Shown here one piece after another: positions 30,301 to 42,239 of a stretch of DNA of 64,000 nt (position 1 is the first letter of the stretch; each line of letters starts with the position of its first letter). Made by a program: the position numbers and the translations under genes. The stretch is taken from assembly GCA_037447655.1 (NCBI GenBank), contig JBBHKE010000630.1, forward strand, positions 47,108 to 111,107, in the 5' to 3' direction. Below the pieces are notes generated by a model. The model had not been told where the DNA came from. It did no database searches and saw only the letters and a program-made list of their open reading frames with translations. This DNA comes from Zygnema cylindricum. Its lineage: Eukaryota; Streptophyta; Zygnematophyceae; Zygnematales; Zygnemataceae.

Positions 30301-31708
30301 ACATAATCGCAGTAATCCTACAAAAAATATTACGAATCATACACTTCACCTGAACAATTTTTATTTTTTTTGAATTTACTGGCCAGTAAGGACAGAAATT
30401 GCATGCGTCAGTGCAGTCTCATCTCTTTGGCTCGTCAGGGCATCCATTCCCACTGCCTCTGTTAGTAACTTCATCTGACTACGCATATTGTCACATGATG
30501 GTAAGTTTGTAACAAGTATGAAACTCATTCGTTTCTTATTCTTGATTTTGGTGTACAGTAGGCAGGAGGATGATGAAGACGAGGATGACGAGGATGTAGA
30601 GGATGATGAGGAGCCTCGAAAACGCAAGGAGAGGCGCCGAAAGAGCAGTCGTAGGCGTCATAGAAAGGAGAAAGAGGATGGCAATATTGACGATGAGGAG
30701 GAGGATGACGACGAAAGGAAGAGAAGGGACAGGCGAAGGCGAAGACATCGGAAGGCTGAAGATGAGGATGATGATCGCGACAAGCAGAAAAAGGAGAAGA
30801 AAATGAAAAAGGTTGAGTCAGAGGATGATGACGACCTTGAGGATAAGCGTAAAAAGGAGAAAAAGCCGAGAAAAGTCATGTCAGATGAGGATGGAGAAGA
30901 GGAGAAACGGAGGCGGGATAAGAAGAGTCGAAGGACCAGTTCTGATTATGACGAGGAAGATCAATGGAAGAAAGAGAAAAGAGAGAGGCAGAAAAAAAAT
31001 GAGTTGGAGGAAGATGTTGAAGACAGGAAACCCAGAGATAAGAAAGACAGGAATCGTAAGTATGAGGAGGAAGATGAAGAGTATTCAAAGAGAAAGGAAA
31101 AACGAGATCCAAAGCACAGATCAGATGATGAAGAGGAGAAAAGGAGAACTGGAAGAGATCGTCATCGTAAGGGGGAGGATGATGAGGAGGAAGATGACAG
31201 GCCAAGGAAGGAAAAGAGAGATAGAAAGAGGAAGCCTCAAGCTGAAGAGGAGGATGATGAAGATGAGGGATTAGACCGTCGTAGAAAGGAGAAGCGAAAA
31301 CGCAGTAAACGCGATGACGATGAGGAGCCAGATGAAGACGATGAAAAGAGGAAAGAACGGCGACGGCGTAAACATAGGGTAGAGAGGTGAGGACTTTCCT
31401 GGAGTTTAGAGGATAAAATAAATAAAAGGTGTTTAGGACTAAGCAACGCTGAATGCTGGCTGGTATCTTTTCATTGCTTCGCTAAATTCTGAGACGTTCC
31501 TTTCTTTTTTTGGGGGGGGGGGGGCTGGGTTTGTCGCAGGAGGTCTGGCAGTCCCAGCGCCAACTCTGATGAAGACGACCACTGGAGAGCCGAGGATCGT
31601 ACCCAACGAAGTCCTCATAAGCATAAAAAGAAAAGCACAGTTTCACATCAGCGTCACCGTAGCAAGCGTATTCGGTCACCCTCTGCCAGCTTAAGTGCTA
31701 GTGATTAA
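24307..31708 (+). CDS. IRR: IRR-like RNA-binding protein (filamin repeat, CCCH finger, RRM, RS-like tail), 1576 aa
   Basis: Exons 24307-25327, 26774-27323, 27797-29959, 30559-31386 and 31540-31708 total 4731 nt, divisible by three, with matching phases at every GT-AG junction. Residues about 96-178 form a filamin/ABP280-type repeat (SFVVITKDTDGRRIP ... GSPFPVFFSGG). A CCCH finger (CRDYLNGRCVRIDCKYNH, C-x7-C-x4-C-x3-H) lies at about 254-271. An Ala/Gln-rich linker leads to an RRM at about 348-420 with RNP2-like LHVSNL and RNP1-like FAFVEF. The remaining 1050 residues are RS-, RE/RD- and acidic-rich. This order matches the plant protein of Arabidopsis At3g23900 (IRR), a nuclear factor linked to alternative splicing of defence transcripts. 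The start ATGG has a good plant context (GCAGCCATGG) after an AG that may be a leader-intron acceptor. The acidic RS-like tail is long for the family. The assignment is firm; the function is inferred from homology. Confidence 0.93.
25528..25625. mobile_element. MITE family B relic in IRR intron 1
   Basis: The segment GGGTTATTGCACAAG ... TTACTGGCCAGTAACGCC shares end and internal words with 51011-51122 and 56838-57141. The ends are no longer clearly inverted. Confidence 0.5.
26424..26490. mobile_element. MITE family A relic in IRR intron 1
   Basis: GTGTGCACGGAGAAAAGA followed by ATTTAAAGGCG resembles the right inner part of short family A copies at 36373-36602 and 56048-56230. The terminal repeat itself is not preserved. 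Confidence 0.45.
30262..30400. mobile_element. MITE family B relic in IRR intron 3
   Basis: It starts CAGGGTAATTACACA, close to the family B end GGGTAATTATACAAG, and contains TTTACTGGCCAGTAAGG. The right end is unclear. Confidence 0.5.
30553..30561 (+). other. tandem 3' splice site CAGTAG at IRR exon 4
   Basis: Two AG acceptors three bases apart (TACAG then TAG) both keep the frame into QEDDEDEDDE. Use of the second removes one Arg codon. This is a NAGNAG-type acceptor. Confidence 0.65.
31512..31524 (+). repeat. run of 13 G just before the last IRR acceptor
   Basis: A homopolymer of G lies between a poly-T stretch and the acceptor TTGTCGCAG at 31531-31539. It falls in the place where a polypyrimidine tract is expected. 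Its length is prone to sequencing error. Confidence 0.9.
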
Positions 31709-32777
31709 TCTTGTAGCTATTTTTGAACCTGTTAATTTTGGCATTTCTTTTAAGGGGGTTTTTTCTGATACTTTTGGCTTTATAAAAACTGCTCGCAAGG
31801 GTGTGGAATTATGGGGAAGCTGGTACAGGACCTGAATTTGGAATCCAGAGTTTTAAGGGAATTAAATGCAGGTGGGCTGTTTGCTATCAAACCCTCGTCA
31901 CTTGTACCGCAAAGTCCACTGGACACGGGTTGTTTTCCAGGCTACAAAGGAGAGATAAGAAAAAAAACGAGTTAATGAAGTTGGAGTATATGAGATGCTT
32001 TTGGTTTCTGCGGCGGTTAGGAGGCTGGAGCAGAAAACTGTTAAAGCTTGAAAATGACTTGCTGGTTTCAAGTTTTGGGCAGCTGTGGCATGGCCTGGAG
32101 CCGGGAACAGGAGACAAAGAGGAATGCGACAGATGGCGCGACTTTCTGACGAGTCAGTGACTGGAGGTTTTTCAGAGTCCTCTGGAGTCTTCCGGAGTTA
32201 TTATCTGGAGTTCCCTGCAGTTTCCTTTAAGAAATGGCAACTGGGAAAATGGCACGCGGGGCTTTTTGGAAATGGGTTTTTGGGATGGTTTTTTGAGGTT
32301 TGGGTACAATCGTCTATAGGGCTTTGCGGTCTGGGGCCTGACAGGTGGGGTTTAAGAAGAGGATTTCGCTCGGGATGCTTCAGCACCATTTTGGCCAGAG
32401 GCTGGTCTGTGTCTCCTACCTTTTTAGGGCATAGGTTAGCAGGTAGTTACTGTGTTTGAAACCATAATGTAGGGCTTAAAGCAGGAGCAGCCGCCATAGA
32501 CACGGCTCAGAGAGATTTATGTTTTCCGTGGCTGGTGGGAAGACGCTGTCTTTTTTTGATATGAAATTCTTTTTTTTTGTGCCCTTTTGTTTCCTTTCCC
32601 CTTCGACATTGTCGGGGGATTGTTTTTTTTCTGGGTTTCCTACAAGGGTGAGTTTGTGGGCGATGATGACATGGTGGAAAGAGAGTGGTAACATGGTGAA
32701 GAGAGAGAGAGAGAGCGAGAGAGAGAGAGAGAGAGAGAGATTGGGGGGTAAGATAATGTCAGAGGGAGAGGGATAGG

Positions 32778-32815
<38 letters not shown>

Positions 32816-34388
32816 CCTTAATCTGTCACATGGGCTTGGATTGGGCGGGGGAGGGCCGTCCGCTGGGGCAGGCAGGGCCTTTTCCCTCCCTGGGCAGCTG
32901 GCCAAGGGGCACCTTCCAGGGTCTCTGTTTGGCCCTTTGGTAAGCTGGGACCGTGACGTCACAGTCTGTCCAATAGGACTTGAATTACAATTTATGACAC
33001 TAAATCATGTACCCACGCTATATATGTTTCTTAATGCTAAAAGCGATTCACGGTGTAGTTTAATGATCACACAAGGATGCATCGGTGCAGCATGGATCTC
33101 GTGCAGAAAGAGAGGAGGAATTTTGATGTCCTCTCTCTCTCTCTCTAATGAACATGATCGTGAGGGCTCGGGGATGGCCAGGTGGTTTCATTTGTGGAGT
33201 GGCTTTCTGCGCAGGGCCAGTGTGTTTCTGACATCCTTTCCTGAGTATAATCGTTTGTAGAACTCAAGTTTGTCTGTCTCTCTCTCTATCTCGCTCTCTC
33301 TCCTTCTCTCTGTCTTGGTTGAAGTCTGTTGAAGGTGTGTATTTTTCCAAATCCTGGTTGCTGATCTTCTAACGAGAGTTCAAATGTTTGAAAAGAGTTG
33401 GAAACCGTGTATAATATGTGTGTAGTAATGTGTGGGAATCATATGCATTTTTTCCAATTGTTTTCCCACAATTGAGTATGGCTTTTATGTGATGACTTTG
33501 TGAGTGTTGGGTTTTGGTCTTTTGTGTTGTGTGGTTACAATAGTGAAAGTTGGGAGGGATTTCCTTTGATTTTGTCTTTGTTCAATGACTGCTTGGGGAG
33601 TACATATGCTTTTCGTGTTTGCCAATATTATTATTATTATGCTGGGTATTGTCTTTTAGGTCCCTGTTTGCCCTTGTATGGTTTGCTGGTTTTCTATGTG
33701 CTTGTTTTGTCAGTCATAGCTGAATTGTCTGAAATAGGACAAATGACATAAGCCCTAATAACTAGGGTTATTGGTGCAATATTGGTAGTATTATTTCTTC
33801 GAAAAACTGTATGAATTTTTCTGAAAAGGTTCAGTTCTCTGTACGATGTCGGTGGTTAGTTTGATTTATGTTGCCAGTAATTGCGTGCGTGGATTACACG
33901 ACAATTTATTCTAATTTTGGTTATAGTAAGAAAGCAGGTTATGTTTTTTGTAGTTTTCTTAGGTTTTCTTTAGGGTTTTCTGAAAAGTTTGGACTGGCGG
34001 GTACTTTATAGTACTTTGGGCTGGCCACTGGTGTAAGTCATGTAATGCTTGCCTTATTTTTTATAAAAGGAATATTTTTTGTATGTTGTCAAATCGTTTT
34101 ACAAAAAAATGATTGTTTGTATGTTGACAATTTATGACTCAGTGATATGAAACTTTTGGTGAGTTCCGTCAGGCATGATCAATTTCTTTGTCATAACTGT
34201 CTTTTGACAAATGCATGTGTGATTTGCGGTTTTCATTCTGTCTGCTTTTGTTCTTTAAAATTCTTGTTTCTGATGTCATTTTTCTTAAATTTTTAAGTTT
34301 GTATGCTTGTGGACAGCTTGCAATTGGGAACTTGGTCGTTTTGTTTGTCTGGTGCTGTTTCGTCTCATGTACAACTTAATTGCACAGC
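31709..34388. other. 3' flank of the IRR-like gene and spacer
   Basis: T- and G-rich sequence without a convincing gene. The frames at 31801-32160 and 32085-32459 have no recognisable domain. Microsatellites lie at 32701-32813, around 33138 and at 33268-33312. Confidence 0.55.
32701..32813. repeat. (GA)n microsatellites
   Basis: Two GA-dinucleotide runs (32701-32740 and 32780-32813) are separated by a G-rich spacer. Confidence 0.9.
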
Positions 34389-34716
34389 TACACCGTGAAT
34401 CGCTATTAGTGAAAAAAAAAATTGTCTCTCTTTTAAGATTTTTTTTCTGTACACATTAATTGGAAGCTGGAAATGGTGTTTTTTTTTCGTCTCATGTACA
34501 ACTTAATCGCACAGTTCCACCATGAATTGCTATTAGTGATAATGTTTTTCTGTCACTTTTTTAAATTTTTTTTTCTGTACACACTTGCCCAATTTGCAAT
34601 TTGAACTGCTAATTGGAAGCTGAAAATTTTACCTTTCAATCGCAACTGTCATGTGTACGTAGAAAAGATTTAATTTGCGAAAAAATTATTAACACAGCGA
34701 TTTCACGGTGTTCTGT
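34389..34716. mobile_element. two MITE family A ends followed by a short copy
   Basis: A left end TACACCGTGAATCGCTATTA starts at 34389. A second left end (CCACCATGAATTGCTATTAG) starts near 34513. A right end with CAGCGATTTCACGGTG lies at 34695-34710. Words such as TCGTCTCATGTACAACTTAAT are repeated before both left ends, so the first part appears to be a local duplication. Confidence 0.65.
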
Positions 34717-36372
34717 ATGGGAAGGAACTAATAGTTTGTCCAATCGTTTCACACATTTGAACTGTGATAAGTGACCATAATTGGCGTTTTTTGGGTTCAT
34801 ATATTTGGATCTGGCCCTTGATCATTCCCAATGAAGGTATTGTGGAGTACTTGGGTGTTAGTCCCCATTCTTACCAGCTGAAAGTTTTAATAAATTGATT
34901 TTGAATTGTTAACTTCTTAATATCTGTAGGATGAATGTCGGGTAACTGTGGGAAATATCTCAGACTTTGTCACAATGCTGATCTTTCTTTCCCATTTGAT
35001 GAAAGGTTTTTCTCTCTTATTGAAAGGGTTGGCTCACTGGGGATGTCTGAGCTTTGTTAGTATCAATTTCATCTGAAAGAAACACTCCTTAGTGTGATCT
35101 CTATGAGATTGGGATTTTTTTCAGATTAAACTGGTTGATTTTATTAAAAAGCGCGATGGTAAATTATCTGAATTCATGGGAACAAAAAGGGGCAGCAATC
35201 CTAAAACTGAAAATGACATGTGGAGGGAATAAAACAAAAAGGATAAGCAAGGCAAAAGCAACGAACATACAGAAAAATGGCATATAGAACAAAGACATCT
35301 AAAGAAGCAACAATTTCAGATTAGAATTGTAGTTACATATCATTACGCAGTTGGTCAATTCTCTCATTAACATCTCTGATATGAACTTCACATAATTCGA
35401 ATCATTGTAAAGCTTATTCTAACTCGTTTACAAACTTAACCCGAGCAGCCATTTTTTTTTCTTAAGCACAGTCCACTTCAAATTCATCTAAAATGATTAG
35501 ACACATGAAGGCAATATAAGCGCCATGGCCAAGACTGTACAACACAATCCAGAAGGAAGTAAACTAAACGTAAAATAGTATGAAAGAAACTGTCAACACG
35601 TCCACCCCCTCCCCCTTCCCCTCCCCCTCCCGGGCAAGCTACCAATATACATTAAAAGGAACACCAATCAGAAAGCAACAAAAGAATAGCGCAACCAAAC
35701 CAACACTTCCTAACCAAACCTTAACATCCCGATGGAACTGCTACAAACAACCCTTAAGGTTCCCTAAGGTTTGAGGGAGCTTGTTGAGGAAGTTACAAAA
35801 ATAATCAACAATCTATAATAGATCGGAAGAGGATAGAAGCTTGCACTGATGTAAAGCCACAGGTAAACGGTGACGATAAGGATTGACCTCACTTTTCCTC
35901 AGTGGGCAAGGTTAAGACCCTTTACCTATTCCACGCACTTTTCCATGCCTCTTTCTTCCTTAGTTGCTTATATGACCTTTCCATTATGCCCAAAAAAGAA
36001 GTTCGTATTTATTTCTTGTACTTACATCGTCATCTCTCCGTTTACCTCATTTCTCGTTTTTCCTCACACCAGATGGTTTTTCATGAATCTTTATAATAAA
36101 CATCACAATCTGCATTGGCTTTTACTTCTATCATTTCTCCACCTACAAATACTAACATTGGTAATGATGTCAATTAACATCTAGGGCAGTAACTGACTTT
36201 TTTCTAATCCATTTGTATCAATAATGATTTCTTGTAACATTGATTGTGGTAATAGTTTCAAAGCTTAACAGACAGTTTTCCTCCCATAGGCTTTTAATAA
36301 AGAAACAAAAGAAAAAATGACAAAAAGATTGCACCGTATATTACACAGTAGCCAACAAGCTACACCGTGAAG
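34717..36372. other. non-coding spacer
   Basis: No gene or clear repeat is visible. Frames at 35580-35774 and 35870-36184 lack any recognisable protein feature. Confidence 0.55.
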
Positions 36373-36602
36373 CTACACCGTGCATCGTAAAACGCTATTA
36401 GTATTGATGGTTTTTTCTCCTCTTAAAACATCTGTTTTCCGCCCACACATCTCCGATTTTTGTTGAGACTTCTCCAATCGGAAGGTGGGAATCTTACCTT
36501 TCTATCGCAACCGTCGGATCAACAATCTGATGACTGTGCAAGGAGAAAAGATTTTTGAAGCTGTATAAAAAACATTAACAGTAATAGCGATACACGGTGT
36601 AC
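36373..36602. mobile_element. MITE family A, short form
   Basis: The left end CTACACCGTGCATCG ... CGCTATTAGT and the right end AGTAATAGCGATACACGGTG form an inverted pair, 230 bp apart. The left end is preceded by a duplicated TACACCGTGAAGC. The interior contains CAACCGTCGGATCAACAATC. Confidence 0.75.
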
Positions 36603-37256
36603 ATGATATCAGACCATCTCCACCAAGTTTTGACATATACCATTATAATATGGCAAGGTATTTGTTGCTTTTAAACTTCTGTTTGATCTAATTCCCTTCC
36701 CTTCCTGTACTTTTGAACCACTTTAGAATTCCAGATGGAATTAAACAATCTTTCCCACAAATATTAAGATTTTAGACCATTGAAAATCCACCGGTAAAAA
36801 TGATGGTCGGTTTTTTCCTTCAGTTAAGGTGTAAAAACAAACTTATCACTCGTAGGTATGTGACAAAAAGGAATCAGAAAAGGACATAAAAATCCAGAAT
36901 GGTCTTTGACCCAGCGTCTTTTTTAATTTCTCAAAATCTTATGTACAAAATTTCCAGGATTCTTTATGCACGATTTACTGTGAATGATACATTTACATCT
37001 CTAGAGTCTGTATTCAACACTAATTGTACAACCGAGTCTACAAGCTGACAAACTACTCTTCAGAGGTATTTCCCAAAGGTAGTTTCACCTGTCGACACGA
37101 GAACGCTACATGAAAATACAAAGGTCAAACAGACCAAGAAAAACGACAAAAAGGTGATAAGGGAATGCCAATCTCGGTATAGTGGACACTTGTAACCAGA
37201 GAGCTATTTGAGATGTGGTGGCCGAAAAAATACACTCTTCAAATAATTATCCGTTT
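36603..37256. other. spacer and probable 3' untranslated region of the EGY3-like gene
   Basis: This AT-rich stretch lies downstream of the EGY3-like stop on the minus strand. I see no other gene. Confidence 0.5.
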
Positions 37257-40200
37257 CTAAAAATCGTTTCGCCAGAAAGGTGGAGTGTAAAAAACGCTGG
37301 GGAATGTACCGGCACTATTGGGAAAGAGAGTCAATATGCACAAAACCGCCAGAGCTGTTCCCCACATTAATCGACCAGTTCCGAGCTCAGAAATCTCATC
37401 TTTTGCCGGTAATTCCTCTCCTCTTCGGAAGAAGCTCGCAATAAAGGCCCATGTGAGACAGAGAACACTCCCATTGAATCCTCCAATACCCAAAGAGATG
37501 GTTGTTCCGAGTGAGAGAAAGGCCGCTCGACCTCGGCCCACCATGGCTTGTGCGAGACGTCCCCCTTCAAGTCGACCCACAGGGAGGAGATTAAGGGCCG
37601 TAACGACCATACCTGAAATCACAGAAAAAGACGAGGACAAAAATTACAATATTGTCAAAACCACAGAAAAGTCGATTTACTATCTGAATTTGATGGCAAA
37701 GCAACCATTTAAATCAAGTTTGAGACAAAATACAGAGATCAAAAGAAATGGCTAATCATTTCGATTACAGGTAAAATTTTAGAATAAAATGAAAGTTATT
37801 TCATCAGTAATGAGCAAGAAAACAAGTTTAATGAGACAGGCAAGACAGGTGAAATGCCAGAGCATAAGGTAGGGGAACAAGCTCTTGAATTGATCTGATA
37901 ATATTTAACAACAGACCATGCTTATTATATGTAACATAAAAAAACAAAGAATGTAAAAGCATAAAGATGACCCAATTCTCTTAAGCCTATCGAGTATACA
38001 CGGGAATACATACCAAGCAGACCAGCAAAAGCAAGCGGGTCCAAAGGCACCCCCAATCCCTCCACTGCTTGAGGAAGAACATTGCCAAGCTCGTCATTGT
38101 ACGGACCAATAACATATTGTACAAAGGAAAGCAGAGGATTATTCACAAAGAATTGTGGACGAATGTACCTGCAAAGACAAGTCTCGCATTGAAAATCAGT
38201 ACCACAAACTTACTCGATTTCATCCATTTATCTGAAATTCTGTCATTTCTTCTCTATCATTCTTATTCAATCGTTTCAGGATCACAAATTGTTCACAAAG
38301 CTTTGTTCAAATATAAACATTTGCCTGACATACAACCTTTTCCTTACAATATATATCAAATTGATGGCTAAAAGGATCAAGAAAATTTTGTCCTTTCATT
38401 TTGTTCGTTTATTTTGTCGAACAGCACAAGGCATTTTGACAGGCATAGCAAAAACCTTGCAGAACTCACAATGCATTATCACCACCGCCAAAATCCTTAT
38501 CCAGATAAAAAGCGACAGCAGCCAATAAAAAAGAGGTGACATAGGCAGAGGTAGTTCTCGCAGCAGCAATGTCAAAAAGAGCCTTTTTGCTGGGAAGAAG
38601 AGTCTCATAATTATTGAATGCCCCTAGACATCCTGTCCAATTTGAAGGAATTAAAAATGTTGGACTTAATTGAACTCCGTACCGAGCTGCTGTCCAACGA
38701 GTGGCTAACTGCAAAAGTAAAAAAAAAAACAAAAGTTCAAAAATAAAAGAAGGTATTGATGGCCTAAAGGCTTGAAGTCTTCTCGAAGGCACGTATTAAG
38801 GAATATAGAGAAACAAAGAAAAATAAAATAGGAGTAGCTCTGAGACGAAAATGCATCATAAAATTAAAGAATTCTCTGAAATCAATCAGCATCAGAGGAG
38901 GTAACAATAAGTAAACCAAAAAATGGACGAACTCACCTCTGAGACAGCAAAAATGGTGGTAAAGCCTCCAAAAAGAGGAACAGCCCGTGCAACAAAATCG
39001 TCATAAGTGGCATCAGGACTTAGAAAAAAACCACTCATAACTGCAACTGTTCCCAAAGTGGTGACTCCCAATAGCAGTGCTGCCGAGTAACCAAAAAGAT
39101 TGTTTGATTTATCCAATTGTAAGTCCACTTCTGTTTTTGGCTGAACCACACAAACCTGCATTTGAAGCAGCACTAGTATCACTATAAGTATTGCATGTAC
39201 AGGGAACAGAATCACCAACAGAACTGGTACCAGTTTTACAACACCAAATATCTAAGTTTTGCAATGATCAGCTAAACATGTATATGCAGTCCAGCAAAAT
39301 AGAGCCATGAGATCACAGTGCCTATCAATTAGGAAGGAATGTATCGTTCTTCAATTCGCTTGTTCCCTCCAAACCTTCTGAGATACTATTCTATTTATGA
39401 CCTGAGCCAAAAACAAGTTAGTAAACCTCACCTGACGAACACCCTCCTTTGTGTTTTCTGCCATAAACCAGACATCCACTTCACGACCAGCAGCCTCATT
39501 CAATCTTTGTTCAAGCACCCTCCGGACTTCTTCCAAGGGCCTTCTCAAATTTCCAACGAAAATACCTCCATCACCAAAGCGTCGAACATCGGTAGCATAA
39601 AATGTATCATACTTGAAGCAGTCCCTAAGCTGCCAGACAAAGATCGTCCAATAAGAGGAAAGAAACCGATAGATGCAGCAACAAAAAACAAAAAAGGAGA
39701 TTCAAAGCGAAAGACGCGTGGTTCATGACTTAGGCATCATTCTCAATAAGGTAAGAAACCAAAAATTGGAAAGAAACAATTCAAGGAATCAAACATAATT
39801 CGGAAATAACAAAAACTTTCCCAGCTTACACCGACCAATTCCGCCACACAAGAAAATGGCCAAGAAACTCTTTTGAGAAACAAAAAAAATAAAAAATTAA
39901 CAGGTATTTTCCAAAGCACAACCAATGTGTGGGCAAATGTGTGTCATTTCCTGTATGGACAGTAATCAACAAATCAATCTAGATTCACGATAAATGCACA
40001 AACCACTACCTCATACATTCTTGACAAGAAATGATTGAAAACAAACTCACCTGATCCAGATCCAAGGCCTTGAACTGCTCCTCTGCTCGTTCAAGACGCT
40101 CCTTCTCTTTGACCACAGCACTTCGAACTGCTTTCGCGAGGAGTCCTCGAATGAAGCCTGGATGGTCTTCTTTGTCCAATTCAGCAAGGCGCATATCCGC

Positions 40201-41125
40201 TCTCTTCTTCTCCAGCTGAAGAGTTTACAAAACAACTCGAATTTCAAAAACCGCTAGCATTGACCAGGATAAAGCTAATGAAACTACAAAGGGACAAGTA
40301 TCGTCTTCCAATCAAATTATTTTGAGCAAAAACTGCAAATAACGTAACCACAGAATCAAAACCCGGTTCTATAGGACATTGGCCACAAATTTACGAATAA
40401 TACGAATTCACATAACACATTCTTCCCGTTATCAAGGAAAAGAATTCACACCTTTACAGCTGCCTCAATGGATGGATTCGCCTTGAATTTCCTGAAGTCC
40501 TCATCACTCTTGAGTGCAGGTTCCCTATTCTGAACAGGAACTCTGCCATTCTTGTCGTCATCTGATTCACTCCGCACATTGCCTTTCCTGACCGAAATTC
40601 GATGCCTTTGGTGAGACAAAACGGAAGGTCTCAGTTGTAGCTTCTACATCACACGTGTGATTAAACTGTCAGCTACTCGCTGCGGTTAAACTGGAAACTA
40701 GACAAGCAATATACTTTTTCGGCAAGCATTCAATTAATGCAAGGAACAGGTTTCAATTCAAAGGAGATAAAGACACTTCAAGAAGATGTCGTCAAGCAAA
40801 TTATTGTAAAAAAAAATCAAAGAGTATCAAGAAGGACAAATGCATACACATTGTCTGTCAGAGCGGAGGGAGCTCAACCTGAGAACAAAATAACCTCCTT
40901 TGATTTCTTCGAAAATAAAGTAAGTAGATAAAAAAAATCATTAAAAAAAAAATCTTAGAAACCAGAAATCATTGATAAGTCATATTAAGACAAAACAATA
41001 TATATCCATCTCATCAATACCTCTATGAAACGACTAGAGGATGATGCCAGGTTTCCATGCAGATGACAAGGTGCAGCATTCCCTATCGAGCTTGATATCA
41101 AGCAGCTGCTGGTAAGAGTCGCCAT
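37257..41125 (-). CDS. EGY3: EGY3-like plastid S2P-family pseudoprotease, 541 aa
   Basis: Eight minus-strand exons (41125-41021, 40640-40452, 40215-40051, 39629-39432, 39155-38937, 38708-38470, 38168-38014, 37612-37257) total 1626 nt with all phases matching and GT-AG borders. The first 35-60 residues are Ser-rich and basic, like a plastid transit peptide. A charged helical region (about 99-153) precedes the GNLR motif (179-182). At least six hydrophobic membrane segments follow. In active EGY1/EGY2-type site-2 proteases an HExxH motif sits before the VxLSPxxLIPS segment; here it reads SELAT (291-295), and the NxxPxGxLDG motif reads NLLPVGRLEG (431-440), so zinc ligands are absent. That matches EGY3 of Arabidopsis, a thylakoid protein without protease motif, linked to stress responses. 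The line WTGCLGAFNNYETLLPSKKALFD is family-typical. The 76-codon frame at 41358-41128 ends 2 nt before the start codon. Confidence 0.95.
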
Positions 41126-41495
41126 AGTTAATGCTCCGCCAATGACCTCCGACAATTAGAAAACAAGTTTACAGGTTTTAGAATATTGGCATAACAGTTT
41201 ATTATGCGTTGCGGATAAAGTGCATGTCTCAACGTTGTTCTCAGTGAAGTATTCCACTGCTCCAGAAGTAAAGGGCAAACGGACAGAAGGTAGCATGAGA
41301 CCATGGCTGCTCGTTCGCCAGCTAAGGGCGTACGTGTAGACAAAGCAGAGCTTAGCATAGACAGCCAGAGGAAATTGCTGTTCGCTGCCGATGATTCTGA
41401 CTCATATTCAAATTAGTACTTTGCTATCAGAAGCATCGAATTGAAAAAATATCGCGGCATATAGAACCGAGTATTCATTCTTTACAAATGACGAA

Positions 41496-41894
41496 TTAGC
41501 GACGTCGTGCAGGTGCATAACTGCCACGTGTAATTGACAGCAGAGGTGGACGCAGCCACGTAGGATCAAACTCTACTGTGGCATGAAGGCGAGTGACATT
41601 GGCGAGTCGAACATTCATAGGAACGGAAAATTTTCGAGGGGCATCAAGCAACAATGCAACATTTAAGCGAGGGTCGCGTATGCACGTGTCCATGTAGCAG
41701 CTTGGCGATGTCCTCCCAGATCGATGCAAATGACTTGATGTGATACAGTCATACGGAATTACGGATACATCTGTTCTGCGATAGAAAACGTAATTTTTTG
41801 CGGGACACTTATCGCGGAAATTATTTTTGCGCTTACAAGAGCAAGTACAAATGAGTACAAAATTCGTATAAATCTGGTACCAGCTACAGTACAC
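41496..41894 (-). CDS. hypothetical ORF or terminal exon, 132 aa
   Basis: I do not recognise this frame. It is more balanced in composition than its surroundings, and its last 75 residues (LLLDAPRKFSVPMNVRLAN ... RPPLLSITRGSYAPARRR) look protein-like. A possible acceptor CTATCGCAG precedes codon ACA near 41780, so it may be the last exon of a gene whose upstream part is lost: a MITE end overlaps the 5' edge at 41890. It lies upstream of EGY3 on the same strand. Confidence 0.3.
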   Translation of the reverse strand: MYCSWYQIYTNFVLICTCSCKRKNNFRDKCPAKNYVFYRRTDVSVIPYDCITSSHLHRSGRTSPSCYMDTCIRDPRLNVALLLDAPRKFSVPMNVRLANVTRLHATVEFDPTWLRPPLLSITRGSYAPARRR

Positions 41895-41945
41895 CGTGAA
41901 TCGCTATTAGCGTTAATAATGCTAATTCGGCGCCCCCAAATTTAG
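41890..41945 (+). mobile_element. MITE family A, left end
   Basis: TACACCGTGAATCGCTATTA followed by GCGTTAATAATGCTAATT is the consensus left end. No matching right end is evident nearby. Confidence 0.6.
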
Positions 41946-42239
41946 ACCCGCGAACCTAAAATAAAATTAAAAACTTTAATTGTTTTTCTACTTTAATATA
42001 GGTAATGTGGAATTATTGTGGCGTTAATCTTTTAAATAGTGTAGTGTAGGAAATGTATCGGTCCGTAGTAGCATTGCTAGTTATTTGGTACAATCATACA
42101 GAAAGAGTATAAAATAAGGCGTCGACAAGCGAAAGTGAGTGGTTTGACACGAAAAAGTGCACTCGGGGAAATCATGCGAACCTGTTCTCACATGTTCAAT
42201 GTGAAAACATGATATATTGCCTACACCATGGGAAAAATG

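Noticed and set aside
31801-32459. Frames of 119 and 124 aa downstream of the IRR-like gene
   Set aside because: They overlap, lack motifs and lie in probable 3' untranslated or spacer sequence.
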